Assembly: GCA_934702355.1 (NCBI GenBank)
Contig: CAKUXX010000002.1
Coordinates: 1-64,000, forward strand
Direction of reading: 5' to 3'
Length of the DNA stretch: 64,000 nt
From: an uncultured Methanomassiliicoccales archaeon
Lineage (GTDB): Archaea; Thermoplasmatota; Thermoplasmata; Methanomassiliicoccales; Methanomethylophilaceae
Within the stretch, counting starts at the first letter, position 1; every line of letters begins with the position of its first letter. The notes beneath the pieces are model-generated. The model saw only the letters and a list, made by a program, of their open reading frames with translations, was not told where the DNA came from and did not search any database. Both the position numbers and the translations under genes were made by a program. Shown here in pieces: positions 56,324-64,000 of the stretch.

Positions 56324-56368
56324 GCACGGGGCACAACCCCTCATCATTAGTTATCAGAAGTGGCCACA

Positions 56369-56664
56369 GGGGTTGACCTCACATCCCGATCCAAGTTGAC
56401 CATTTCACTTCTCGACCCTGCAATCCCACAAACGTCAGTAGTTCGAGGTAAAGCTGCTCCCGTCAGGACCTCGCCCGGTTCCCCCGATTGATGTGTGAAC
56501 CGCGACCCTCCGGCCGCTTTCGTCACAAACACCGACTCTATAGGACAAAGTTTCATTGTTGATCCATGGGCTTGAATGTTCAGCGGGGCCGTCCCCTGCT
56601 GTCGCCCCCGCGTATTGACGATTTCGGGTATAGGACACGCCAAACGTCCCGGCCAAGCCAATCG
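56369..56664 (-). ncRNA. Signal recognition particle (7S) RNA
   Basis: The minus strand reads like archaeal 7S RNA: CTTGGCCGGGACG then TTTGGCGT and ACCCGAAATCG in the Alu domain. The S domain follows with GGGGGAACCGGGCG, AGGTCCTGACGGGAGCAGC (helix 8, the SRP54 site) and the pairing return strand. The 5' GATTGGC pairs with the 3' GTCAACC region (helix 1). A TATA box ATATAATAAA (56681-56690) lies 20-25 bp before the 5' end. Ends are approximate. The apical tetraloop of helix 8 reads UGAC rather than GNRA. Confidence 0.87.
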
Positions 56665-56797
56665 GTACAATGGCAAGCTCTTTATTATATCTTCGTTCGA
56701 AAGCTTAGGAAATCGCATTTTTTATCCGCCAACTGTTGTCTGGCCAACCGTTCGGCGCAATGTTCAAATCATCATTTGACTCTCCTTAACACCGAAG

Positions 56798-57412
56798 ATG
56801 GAACTGATCAGCGTATTGTCGTTATCTGTGACCCTGTTCATGATCCTGGACCCCTTTGCGAGTCTGCCGATGTTCATTTCGATAACGAAAGGTCTGGACG
56901 GCAAGACGGTCAAATCGTATGCCAACAAGGCCATACTTGTCGCCGCGATACTGCTTTTCGTCTTCATGCTGATCGGGCCGGAGCTGATGTCGATCTTCGG
57001 CGTCTCGATGTCCAGTTTCAAGGTCGCAGGGGGAATCATCTTCCTGATGATGGCGATCGAGTTGGTATTCGGACTCACGTTGTCCAAGATCTCGGACGAT
57101 TCCGGCGCGAAATGGGCGATCATAGCTTCCCCCGTACTTACGGGACCCGGAGTCATCACGACTGCGATAATATTCTCTCAGCAGTACGGGATGGACACCG
57201 TCGTGATCGCGGGCATCATCTCGCTGGCGGCGACATGGATCATCCTCAGGATGTCCTCCACTCTGATGAAGGTCGTCGGGGAGCAGGCCCTCGGAGTCAT
57301 AACGAGGATAATCGGACTGTTCATCGCCGCGATGGGTGTGGAGAGCATCTTCTCCGGTTCGCTCGATTGGTTCACCACGAACACGGCGGACATCATCATG
57401 ATGCTCATGTAA
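56798..57412 (+). CDS. MarC-family integral membrane protein
   Basis: A 204-aa protein with six transmembrane helices; family blocks are LFMILDPFASLPMFISIT and ASPVLTGPGVITTAI. The transported molecule is unknown. It follows the SRP RNA promoter in divergent orientation. Confidence 0.88.
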   Translation: MELISVLSLSVTLFMILDPFASLPMFISITKGLDGKTVKSYANKAILVAAILLFVFMLIGPELMSIFGVSMSSFKVAGGIIFLMMAIELVFGLTLSKISDDSGAKWAIIASPVLTGPGVITTAIIFSQQYGMDTVVIAGIISLAATWIILRMSSTLMKVVGEQALGVITRIIGLFIAAMGVESIFSGSLDWFTTNTADIIMMLM

Positions 57413-57495
57413 GCATGTCCGCGCGTGTACAAAGGCGTTCCCCATCATTTTTCACCGAATTTCAGTCAGTATGAAGTCTTTCGCCTGAACAATCA

Positions 57496-57544
57496 TTATA
57501 TATCGATTTCTGATTGAGGGATTAAGTGTGCTAATTGTTAGCAC
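57496..57544 (+). promoter_or_regulatory. Promoter and palindromic operator of the symporter operon
   Basis: TTATATAT (57496-57503) is the TATA box. GTGCTAATTGTTAGCAC (57528-57544) has perfect 7-bp arms and lies just after the predicted transcription start. It matches the palindrome before the ADH synthase gene (23954-23970) in 13 of 17 positions. Confidence 0.7.
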
Positions 57545-57561
57545 GGCACAAGGTGAATCAA

Positions 57562-57699
57562 ATGAGTTTCTTCGGTCTTACTGATCCGTGGATTGTCGGG
57601 GCTTACGTGGGATGTTTCCTATGCGTCATATTCTGCGTCGCCTACGGATTGAAGAAAGGCGGTTCATCATCCGAGGAGGATGATGATAATGGCCAGTGA
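57562..57699 (+). CDS. Symporter small accessory protein
   Basis: A 45-aa peptide: FGLTDPWIVGAYVGCFLCVI, one transmembrane helix, then YGLKKGG and an acidic tail. It fits the small accessory proteins encoded before SSS-family symporters. It overlaps the symporter start by 11 bases. Start follows AAGGTGA at normal spacing. Confidence 0.8.
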   Translation: MSFFGLTDPWIVGAYVGCFLCVIFCVAYGLKKGGSSSEEDDDNGQ

Positions 57700-59338
57700 A
57701 GGCGTCAATCTGCTCACGTTCGGAGTGATGGCAGCTATTTTCATAGCGATAACGCTCCTTCTCGGTATCTACGGATATAGGAACACGAAGAACAACCAGG
57801 AGTTCCTCCTCGGACGCAACAAGACCGGTCCGGTCATAATCGCGCTGTCCTACGGGGCAACCTTCCTTTCCGCTTCGGCCGTCATCGGCTTCGGAGGTCA
57901 GGCCGCTGTTCACGGAATGTCCCTTATTTGGCTGTGCTTCCTGAACCTGTTCGTCGGTCTCATCGTGGCCTTCCTCGTCTTCGGAGGACCTACCCGTCGC
58001 AAGGGAAGGGAACTCGGAGCATCCACTTTCGCCGATCTTCTGGGGAAGATCTACAAGTCCAAGGGAATCAGGGCTTTCACGGCCATCCTTATCATCGTGA
58101 TGATGCCCATCTATGCCGCCGCCGTCCTCAAGGGAGGGGTGAACTCCCTTGCGACCATCACCGGTCTCAACGATATGTACGACATCATCCTGATCGCACT
58201 TGCGGTCATCGTTGCAGTCTATGTCGTCTACGGAGGCATCATCGCCGTCATGTACAACGATGCCCTCCAGGCCGCAATCATGTTCGCCGGTATGGCAGTC
58301 ATCCTCGTGGTGACATACAACCATCTCGGCGGTGTCACCGCAGCGAACGATTCACTCGTGAACCTCTGGGATTCATCCGTCATCGGATCAATCAATACAG
58401 GGACCCTTCCCGGATTCAACGGATGGACGAACTTCTCCGACTTCGGTTCCAAGGAATGGATGACGGTCGTCACGACATTCCTGCTCGGAGTTGGTATCGG
58501 AGCTCTCACGCAGCCTCAGCTCGCCGTCAGGTTCATGTCCGCCAAGAGCGACAAGGATCTGAACAAGTCCCTCATCATAGGATCGGTCTTCATGCTCGTC
58601 ATCGTCGGATCCGCCTACACCGTCGGTTCTCTGAGCAACGTCTACTTCATGGACGAGCACGGAATGATCGCATACACCTACATCAATAGCATCGGATTGG
58701 GTACGGATTACATCATCCCGCAGTACATCCTCGAGATATTCCACGGAATGACCTTCGGTGACCTGTTCATCTCGCTGTTCCTGCTCTCGCTTGTCTGTGC
58801 CGCTATCTCCACGATAAGTGCCCTTCTCCACACCATCGGTGCTGCAGGAGGATACGACATCTACACCCTGTACAAGAACCGCAAGGGTGCCTTCAAGGGA
58901 GACTCTCAGTCCGTGAACCTGAACAGGTTCGTCATCGTGCTGATCATGGTCCTCATGGTCGTGTACTGCTACCTCATGCCCAAGGACATCATCGCCAAGG
59001 CGACATCGATCTTCATGGGAATGACCGCGGCCGCTCTGCTTCCCGCATACTTCCACGGGATCTATTCCAAGAATCCCTGCAGGAAGGCGGCGATCGCAAG
59101 CATGGTTGCGGGAACAGCATCCTACCTGTTCCTCGCACTGTTCATAAACGCGGGTACGAGCATCTTCTTGCCCATATGCGACCTCATCACCGGTCAGAAG
59201 GTCCTGTTCCCCGATTCGGTCTTCGCAAGCATCGATGCTCTCGTCATTGCGCTCCCTCTGTCCATCATCGTGATGGCTGTCGCCCTGATCTACTTCAGGC
59301 ACGAGGAAGCGAAGACGCAGGCCGTAGCGACCGATTGA
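57689..59338 (+). CDS. Sodium:solute symporter (SSS family)
   Basis: A 549-aa Na+-coupled symporter with about 13 transmembrane helices. Marks are FLLGRNKTGPVIIALSYGAT at the N-terminus and ASAVIGFGGQA. The family run LLSLVCAAISTISALLHTIG is in the Na+-binding region. The substrate is unknown. Operator sharing with the aromatic-pathway gene points to an aromatic amino acid, aryl acid or shikimate-type solute. GAGGAGG nine bases upstream picks ATG 57689; earlier ATGs at 57680 and 57683 are too close. Confidence 0.9.
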   Translation: MASEGVNLLTFGVMAAIFIAITLLLGIYGYRNTKNNQEFLLGRNKTGPVIIALSYGATFLSASAVIGFGGQAAVHGMSLIWLCFLNLFVGLIVAFLVFGGPTRRKGRELGASTFADLLGKIYKSKGIRAFTAILIIVMMPIYAAAVLKGGVNSLATITGLNDMYDIILIALAVIVAVYVVYGGIIAVMYNDALQAAIMFAGMAVILVVTYNHLGGVTAANDSLVNLWDSSVIGSINTGTLPGFNGWTNFSDFGSKEWMTVVTTFLLGVGIGALTQPQLAVRFMSAKSDKDLNKSLIIGSVFMLVIVGSAYTVGSLSNVYFMDEHGMIAYTYINSIGLGTDYIIPQYILEIFHGMTFGDLFISLFLLSLVCAAISTISALLHTIGAAGGYDIYTLYKNRKGAFKGDSQSVNLNRFVIVLIMVLMVVYCYLMPKDIIAKATSIFMGMTAAALLPAYFHGIYSKNPCRKAAIASMVAGTASYLFLALFINAGTSIFLPICDLITGQKVLFPDSVFASIDALVIALPLSIIVMAVALIYFRHEEAKTQAVATD

Positions 59339-59366
59339 AACCATTTCGCGGCCTGTCCGCATAAAA

Positions 59367-59400
59367 CCTCCCTCGCATCGGATGTTCCGGTGCGGGGAGG
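59367..59400 (+). terminator. Terminator of the symporter operon
   Basis: CCTCCC and GGGGAGG arms with an inner stem, followed by TCTTCATTCT. Confidence 0.6.
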
Positions 59401-59401
59401 T

Positions 59402-59913
59402 CTTCATTCTGTATGGAACTCTTCTACAGTTAATTCGATGTGACCGATAGATGACAGATGCAGGGGAGCGTCCTGAATCTTGCCGAGATTCGTATCCGAT
59501 ATCCCAAGTTGTCTCATACCGGTTCACGCTTGAAATGTGTTCTAAGATTGTTAGCACATTTGATTATTTTTGATGTGTTAACGCTGATTTTGATATGTCC
59601 TAAGATAATTGGTTTTAATTTCTTATTCCATTGGATTTTTACCGTTTTAACAGTTAAAAATTATGACGAGATGCATAGATGAAGAGTATCCCTTGTTAAG
59701 ATTAACACGTATTCATAACATCGTCATATCTATCCATCCAACACAATTCTTATCAATAGTGTGGAATAGGAGGTTAATTTTTCCACAATGCGACAAAGAA
59801 TTAGAGATAACATCTGCATATGTTGAAGTGGTCATAGTTTCTTATAAATACAACTTTATTGTATACATAATTAGGTTGCTGGTCTTTCTATCACTATTAG
59901 ACTAGTATAATTC
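59402..59913. promoter_or_regulatory. A+T-rich region with degenerate operator copies
   Basis: A 512-bp, strikingly A+T-rich stretch. GTGTTCTAAGATTGTTAGCAC (59537-59557) shares TTGTTAGCAC with the symporter palindrome. GTCCTAAGATAATTGG (59597-59612) resembles its left part. Short frames near 59663-59905 have no family resemblance. It may be the control region of the winged-helix gene, with a TATA-like TATAAATAC near 59843-59851. Confidence 0.45.
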
Positions 59914-60219
59914 ATGGTGACATCAATGGCGAAACCGGAGACTAACGACGGAGTCGTTGAATTAGAAGAGAAACATATGATTTCTGTTCTGATGTTTCTG
60001 GGTGCGAACGGCCCCAGCAGGAAGATCGACATCTATGAAGGCGTTTCCTCCAACCCCAGAATGCCCGACAAGCTGAACCATCTCGAGTCCTTGGGACTCA
60101 TCACACAAGTGATGGACGGCACAACCCGTTCGACCATCGTGGAGCTCACCTCTGCCGGCGAACAGGTCGCCAGCCTCTTCGTTGCCATCGACAAGTGCAT
60201 CAAAGGTCTTGTCAGGTAA
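59914..60219 (+). CDS. Winged-helix transcriptional regulator (small)
   Basis: A 101-aa protein with an HTH-like segment. Residues about 22-80 carry the wHTH: MISVLMFLGANGPSRKIDIY, recognition region NPRMPDKLNHLESLGLI, then wing VMDGTTRSTIVELTSAGEQV. It is a possible regulator of the symporter and the aromatic-pathway gene, given the operator-like sites upstream. That is inference. The ATG at 59914 is followed by a second at 59926; the true start could be either. Confidence 0.75.
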   Translation: MVTSMAKPETNDGVVELEEKHMISVLMFLGANGPSRKIDIYEGVSSNPRMPDKLNHLESLGLITQVMDGTTRSTIVELTSAGEQVASLFVAIDKCIKGLVR

Positions 60220-60753
60220 GGCGGAAGCACGCCGGCCCGGCACTTTTTCTCCTGATCGCCGGGTATGAAACCCATATCAGAATACTCATCTTGCCGTGTC
60301 GCCGGCCGTCGTTATCACCTGTTTTTCTACAACTGAATTCCGACACCTTTCGTATATCAGGATTTCGTCCACATAGAATAAAACGGACAATCGTTTCTGG
60401 CTATGGTCTCTATATCTATGTTCTCCCCCGCACGGAAGCCATCATCTGGATAGACTCCGGACCACCGATGCGCCGCTGACAGTCGGAGGATCATCATCCG
60501 CTTCTGCATCCTGCACACGGAAGCACGTCGGATCCATAACCTCGGTCTATACCGAAGCAATACTGCAGAGACCGACGGAACTGTCTTAAGTCTCTGCCCG
60601 GAGGTTGGGACGACTTCGTGACAGGATGAGGCGGAACAGTCACGATTCTGCCTCCGAGAAGTACCCCAGATATGTGGATCGAGGTCCATCTCGAAGGTCT
60701 GATTCTGAAGTCGGTTCATCTAAGCATTAATATCTGCTCGTCATCGTCCTTTC
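60220..60753. other. Unexplained 534-bp gap
   Basis: No convincing protein gene. Structured pairs are present: CGGTCT...AGACCG near 60542-60578 and AGGCGGAA...TTCTGCCT near 60629-60654. These may be part of an RNA, but I could not identify it. The TATA box GCATTAATATC (60724-60734) of the ABC gene closes the region. Confidence 0.4.
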
Positions 60754-61557
60754 ATGGAGAAGGCCTTGGAGCTGAGGAATGTCTCGATTGTCAGGAACGG
60801 AAAGCACATCTTGCGCGATATCGACCTTGACATTTACAAAGGGGAGAATGTCGTTGTCTTGGGACCGAACGGATCAGGTAAGACGACTCTCATCAAACTG
60901 CTCCGCGGAGACATAAGGCCGTACTACGACGAGGAGAATCCCGCGGTCATGCGCATCTTTGGCATGGACAAGTGGAACCTGTTCGATGTCAGGAGCCGCA
61001 TGGGAGTCGTATCCATGGACCTCCAGAGTTCGTTCAGATCTGACACGATGGTCAGCGAGGTCATCTGCTCCGGTTTCTTCAACAGTCTCGACGTCTTCAG
61101 GAACCACACGGTGACCGAGGAGATGAAGAGGTCCGTGCTCAACGTGGCGATAATGATGGGCATCGACGATCTTCTCGACCGCGAGATAGAGAACCTCTCG
61201 CTCGGAGAGATGAGAAGGGCGCTGATCGCAAGGGCTCTGGTCACCGATCCGGACCTCCTGGTGCTCGACGAGCCCATGACGGGATTGGACATCGTGATGA
61301 AGTCCAAGTTCAGGGCGATGTTCGATATACTCATCGAGAAAGGCGTCAGCATAGTGATGATCACACACGAGCTCACAGACATCCCCGAGTCGGTCAGCCG
61401 TATAATCATGATAAAGGACGGCGGACTGTTCGCCGACGGGGACAAGAGGGACCTCCTCACAGACAGCAAGATATCCGAGCTGTACGGTTCGGATATTGTG
61501 GTGGAATCATCGAAAGGGATATACCGTATGCATCTGAAGGACGATGTGATAGAATGA
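60754..61557 (+). CDS. ABC transporter ATP-binding protein
   Basis: A 267-aa ATPase with Walker A GPNGSGKTT, signature-like LSLGEMRRALIARAL (LSLGE in place of LSGGQ), Walker B LLVLDEPMTGLD, and H-loop ITHE. It lacks a permease partner nearby; it resembles ModF/YlmA-type ATPases. Starts leaderless. It overlaps the next gene by four bases (ATGA). Confidence 0.88.
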   Translation: MEKALELRNVSIVRNGKHILRDIDLDIYKGENVVVLGPNGSGKTTLIKLLRGDIRPYYDEENPAVMRIFGMDKWNLFDVRSRMGVVSMDLQSSFRSDTMVSEVICSGFFNSLDVFRNHTVTEEMKRSVLNVAIMMGIDDLLDREIENLSLGEMRRALIARALVTDPDLLVLDEPMTGLDIVMKSKFRAMFDILIEKGVSIVMITHELTDIPESVSRIIMIKDGGLFADGDKRDLLTDSKISELYGSDIVVESSKGIYRMHLKDDVIE

Positions 61558-62036
61558 GGCGCATTTGTCACGACTGCGGTCGCGAGATACCCGACGACAT
61601 GGATTTCTGCCAATACTGCGGATGCATGGCCGACAAGGCCACCATGGTCGACGACAACGGGATACCTTCGAGGACCTGCCCCAGCTGCGGCGCGGCGGCT
61701 TCCCTTACGGACAGCTTCTGCGGTTCATGCGGTGCCAAGCTCGAAGGTGCTCCGCAGATGATGCCCCTGATGAGGCCGGTCATGAGGCGCAACGGTCCGT
61801 TGGCGTTCATACTCGCAGTCATCCCCGGATTCCTCAACATATTCGGATTGGGACATTTCCTGATGAAGCAGTGGTCCAGGGGAGCTATGTTCCTCTGCAT
61901 GTCCCTGGTCATCTGGTACGTGAACGGAGGTTCCATGTTCTCTTCCAACATTCTGATGTCCATGGTCTCCATACTGGTGTTCATCTACCAGCTCAACGAC
62001 ATCTCGCGCGTGATATTCTCGCCGGAGGGCAAATGA
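61554..62036 (+). CDS. Zinc-ribbon membrane protein
   Basis: A 160-aa protein: two zinc ribbons (CHDCGREIPDDMDFCQYCG and CPSCGAAASLTDSFCGSCG), then three or four hydrophobic segments (about 82-150). Function unknown; it could link the ATPase to the membrane. Its stop overlaps the adjacent rfcL start region. Confidence 0.8.
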   Translation: MRRICHDCGREIPDDMDFCQYCGCMADKATMVDDNGIPSRTCPSCGAAASLTDSFCGSCGAKLEGAPQMMPLMRPVMRRNGPLAFILAVIPGFLNIFGLGHFLMKQWSRGAMFLCMSLVIWYVNGGSMFSSNILMSMVSILVFIYQLNDISRVIFSPEGK

Positions 62037-63493
62037 TGGACTGGACCGAGAAGTACCGCCCAAAGAACCTCGGAGACGTCATAGGTAACCCGACGGCGGT
62101 CAACACCCTCAGATCATGGGCCGAGCAGTGGAAGGTCGGTACCCCGGAGCTCAAAGTGGCCATCCTGATGGGGTCCCCCGGAGTGGGGAAGACCACATCG
62201 GCCGAGGCCCTCGCCAACGAGATGGGCTGGGACATCGTCGAGATGAACGCTTCCGATCAGAGGACGGCCAAGGACATCGAGAGGGTTGCGATAGGAGGTT
62301 CATGCAACAACTCCTTCGCAGACGACGGCAGTTTCATGAGGGCATCCGACGGGAAGAGGAAGCTCATCGTCCTGGACGAGGCGGACAACCTCTTCGGGAA
62401 TTCGGACAGGGGAGCTCCCACAGCGATCAACCATCTCATGACGGGCACGAAGCAGCCCGTCATCATGATCGTCAACGATTTCTACGCTCTCAAGAAGAAG
62501 GTCCCCGCAGTCGACGGGAAGACCCTGCAGATCACATTCAAGAAGCCGATGGTCGGTTCAGTGGTCAAAGCATTGGCGAAGATCGCGGAATCGGAGAACG
62601 TCACCGTCGATCCCGTAGCGCTGCAGATGATCGCCGAGAACGCATCCGGCGACATGCGCGCAGCTGTACGCAATCTAGAATCTCTCGCGCTCGGACAGGA
62701 CCATGTCACCGTCGAGATGGCTGAAGGGCTTTCCATGCGTGATTCCAGAGAGGACATCTTCGCTCTGATGTCCGCGATATTCAGAAGCGGCGATCCCGCC
62801 AAGGCGAGGATGGTCGGGATGGATGTGGACGAGGAGCCCCGTGATATACTCTCCTGGGTGGACGAGAACCTCCCCACCGAATGCCCCGACCCCGGCGACC
62901 TCGTGCGCGGATACGACAGACTCTCCAGATCGGACCTGTTCCTGAGCAGGGTCATGTCCCGCCAATACTATGGATTCTGGTCTTATGCCAAAGATCTCAT
63001 GACATTCGGCGTCGCCGCATCCAAGCAGTCACGTTCCCGCCCCGGTTCCAGGATGAACTTCCCGGGAATCGCAAGGAAGATCAAGGCCGCCAAGAAGGTG
63101 CGCGAGATCCGCAACTCGGTGTGTCTGAAGCTTGCCGAGCATCTGCACACCACATCCTACAGGATACAGACCGACGTCCTCCTGTACATCCGCGAGATGA
63201 TGCAGAACGATGCGGGACTCAGAGTCCCCCTGACCGATTCGATGAACCTCGAACCCGACGAACTCGCATTCCTCATCGGGAAGAAGTCAGATTCCAAGGC
63301 GGTCAAGTCCGTTTACGAGGACATCGAGAAGATGCACGAGGAGAACATCATAAATTCCCTCAAAGAATCCAAAACTATAGTGCGGGAGGAGCCCCGGATC
63401 GTCGTCGAGACCGTGAAGGTGGAAGCACCCGTCAAAGAAGAGACACAGGAAAGACCCCGCTCGGGCGGACAGAAGAGCCTATTCGATTTCTGA
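62036..63493 (+). CDS. rfcL: Replication factor C large subunit
   Basis: A 485-aa clamp-loader subunit. N-terminal WTEKYRPKNLGDVIGN, Walker A GSPGVGKTT (46-54), Walker B LIVLDEADNL, and a long C-terminal region. The C-terminus QKSLFDF is a PCNA-interacting (PIP) motif. ATG at 62033 or 62036; GGAGG favours the second. RfcS is not in the window. Confidence 0.96.
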   Translation: MDWTEKYRPKNLGDVIGNPTAVNTLRSWAEQWKVGTPELKVAILMGSPGVGKTTSAEALANEMGWDIVEMNASDQRTAKDIERVAIGGSCNNSFADDGSFMRASDGKRKLIVLDEADNLFGNSDRGAPTAINHLMTGTKQPVIMIVNDFYALKKKVPAVDGKTLQITFKKPMVGSVVKALAKIAESENVTVDPVALQMIAENASGDMRAAVRNLESLALGQDHVTVEMAEGLSMRDSREDIFALMSAIFRSGDPAKARMVGMDVDEEPRDILSWVDENLPTECPDPGDLVRGYDRLSRSDLFLSRVMSRQYYGFWSYAKDLMTFGVAASKQSRSRPGSRMNFPGIARKIKAAKKVREIRNSVCLKLAEHLHTTSYRIQTDVLLYIREMMQNDAGLRVPLTDSMNLEPDELAFLIGKKSDSKAVKSVYEDIEKMHEENIINSLKESKTIVREEPRIVVETVKVEAPVKEETQERPRSGGQKSLFDF

Positions 63494-63497
63494 TACT

Positions 63498-64000
63498 ATG
63501 GATGAAAACTACCGTGATCTGCTGATAAAGCAACAGTACCGTCTCTACAACGACCATGCCGCAGTGAAGCTCTGCCATTGGATGAGGGAGAGCATGCTCC
63601 GCGGAAGATGCTGTTACAAGCAGGATTTCTACGGTATCCAATCACATAGATGCCTCCAGATGACCCCGGCCATCAACGAATGCAGCCACATGTGCACATT
63701 CTGCTGGAGGGTTCAGGAGCACGATTTCGAGATCCGCGATTGGGCGGAGCCGAAGGAGATGCTTGATGCCCTCATCGAGCATCAGAGGAAGCTCATCTCA
63801 GGTTTCAAGGGCGACCCCAGATGCGATCTCGAGAGGTTCGAGGAAGCCAGGAATCCGAATCAGGTGGCCATATCCCTTGCGGGAGAGCCGATAACCTATC
63901 CGTATCTGTCCGAGTTCCTAAGGGAATGCCATTCCCGCGGGATGACCACGTTCATGGTCACCAACGGAACGTATCCGGAGAAGCTGGAAGCTCTGGATAC
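63498..64000 (+). CDS. taw1: tRNA 4-demethylwyosine synthase Taw1 (partial)
   Basis: The first 167 codons of a radical-SAM enzyme making the tricyclic base of tRNA-Phe. The cluster motif CSHMCTFCW and the second-cluster cysteines (RCCYKQ, HRCLQM) are visible, plus SLAGEPITYPYLSEF. It begins four bases after rfcL and runs out of the window. Confidence 0.92.
   Translation, partial: MDENYRDLLIKQQYRLYNDHAAVKLCHWMRESMLRGRCCYKQDFYGIQSHRCLQMTPAINECSHMCTFCWRVQEHDFEIRDWAEPKEMLDALIEHQRKLISGFKGDPRCDLERFEEARNPNQVAISLAGEPITYPYLSEFLRECHSRGMTTFMVTNGTYPEKLEALD

Noticed and set aside
59663..59905. An 80-codon frame in the A+T-rich gap
   Set aside because: Composition-driven, no ribosome-binding site and no family resemblance.

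Overview
The window comes from a euryarchaeal chromosome, most likely a methanogenic member of the Thermoplasmata (Methanomassiliicoccales). The archaeal assignment is secure. It has ribosomal proteins S19e, L39e and L31e, aIF6, PDCD5, the large subunit of replication factor C, Taw1, archaeal GluRS and LeuRS, MptE, and archaeal-type riboflavin synthase. It also has an archaeal 7S (SRP) RNA and many TATA boxes about 25 bp upstream of leaderless starts. A methanogenesis-marker-2 protein points to a methanogen. The order-level assignment is inference. Genes are G+C-rich, and the long regulatory gaps are strikingly A+T-rich.

Layout. 0.3-9.5 kb: a sulfur operon (PAPS-reductase fusion plus cysE), a ten-repeat surface protein, AMP phosphorylase, a small unknown protein and a 4Fe-4S protein. 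9.5-15.3 kb: UbiD decarboxylase, nadA, a DUF4143 ATPase with a repeat-bearing promoter, and gltX. 15.3-21.5 kb: an iron locus, with feoB and a DtxR-type regulator divergent from a giant secreted beta-propeller-like protein whose start codon lies inside a palindrome. 21.6-27.4 kb: glyA, an aromatic-pathway aldolase gene interrupted by an in-frame TGA, the riboflavin operon ribB-ribL-ribC-ribH, and a zinc-ribbon/HTH protein. 27.7-36.1 kb: aminotransferase, stomatin/NfeD pair, iorAB, pncB, and an RHH regulator next to an FtsZ-like protein that ends before the T7 loop. 36.5-40.9 kb: leuS, nitroreductase, a frameshifted GNAT gene and ubiX. 40.9-46.6 kb: a phosphate locus, with an AbrB-PhoU fusion divergent from pstS, fused pstC-pstA, pstB and phoU. 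46.7-50 kb: two zinc-ribbon membrane proteins and a ribosomal/translation operon ending in aIF6. 50-56.3 kb: MBL hydrolase, DUF373 protein, mptE, site-2 protease, CorA and methanogenesis marker 2. 56.3-60.2 kb: SRP RNA, MarC, and a Na+/solute symporter with its small accessory protein, then an A+T-rich region and a winged-helix regulator. 60.7-64 kb: an overlapping run of ABC ATPase, zinc-ribbon membrane protein, rfcL and taw1 (cut by the window edge).

Most interesting signals. (1) A 17-bp palindrome of the form GTGCTAA-N4-TAGCAC sits at the promoters of both the interrupted aromatic-pathway aldolase and the symporter operon. A third, degenerate copy lies upstream of the winged-helix gene. 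This suggests an undescribed regulon that may link aromatic amino-acid synthesis to uptake. (2) The aldolase gene itself carries TGA where I recall relatives having Trp. (3) The FtsZ-like GTPase lacks the T7 loop and the whole C-terminal domain, and is paired with an RHH regulator. (4) A direct repeat flanks the TATA box of the DUF4143 ATPase. (5) A palindrome covers the start codon of the iron-locus surface protein.
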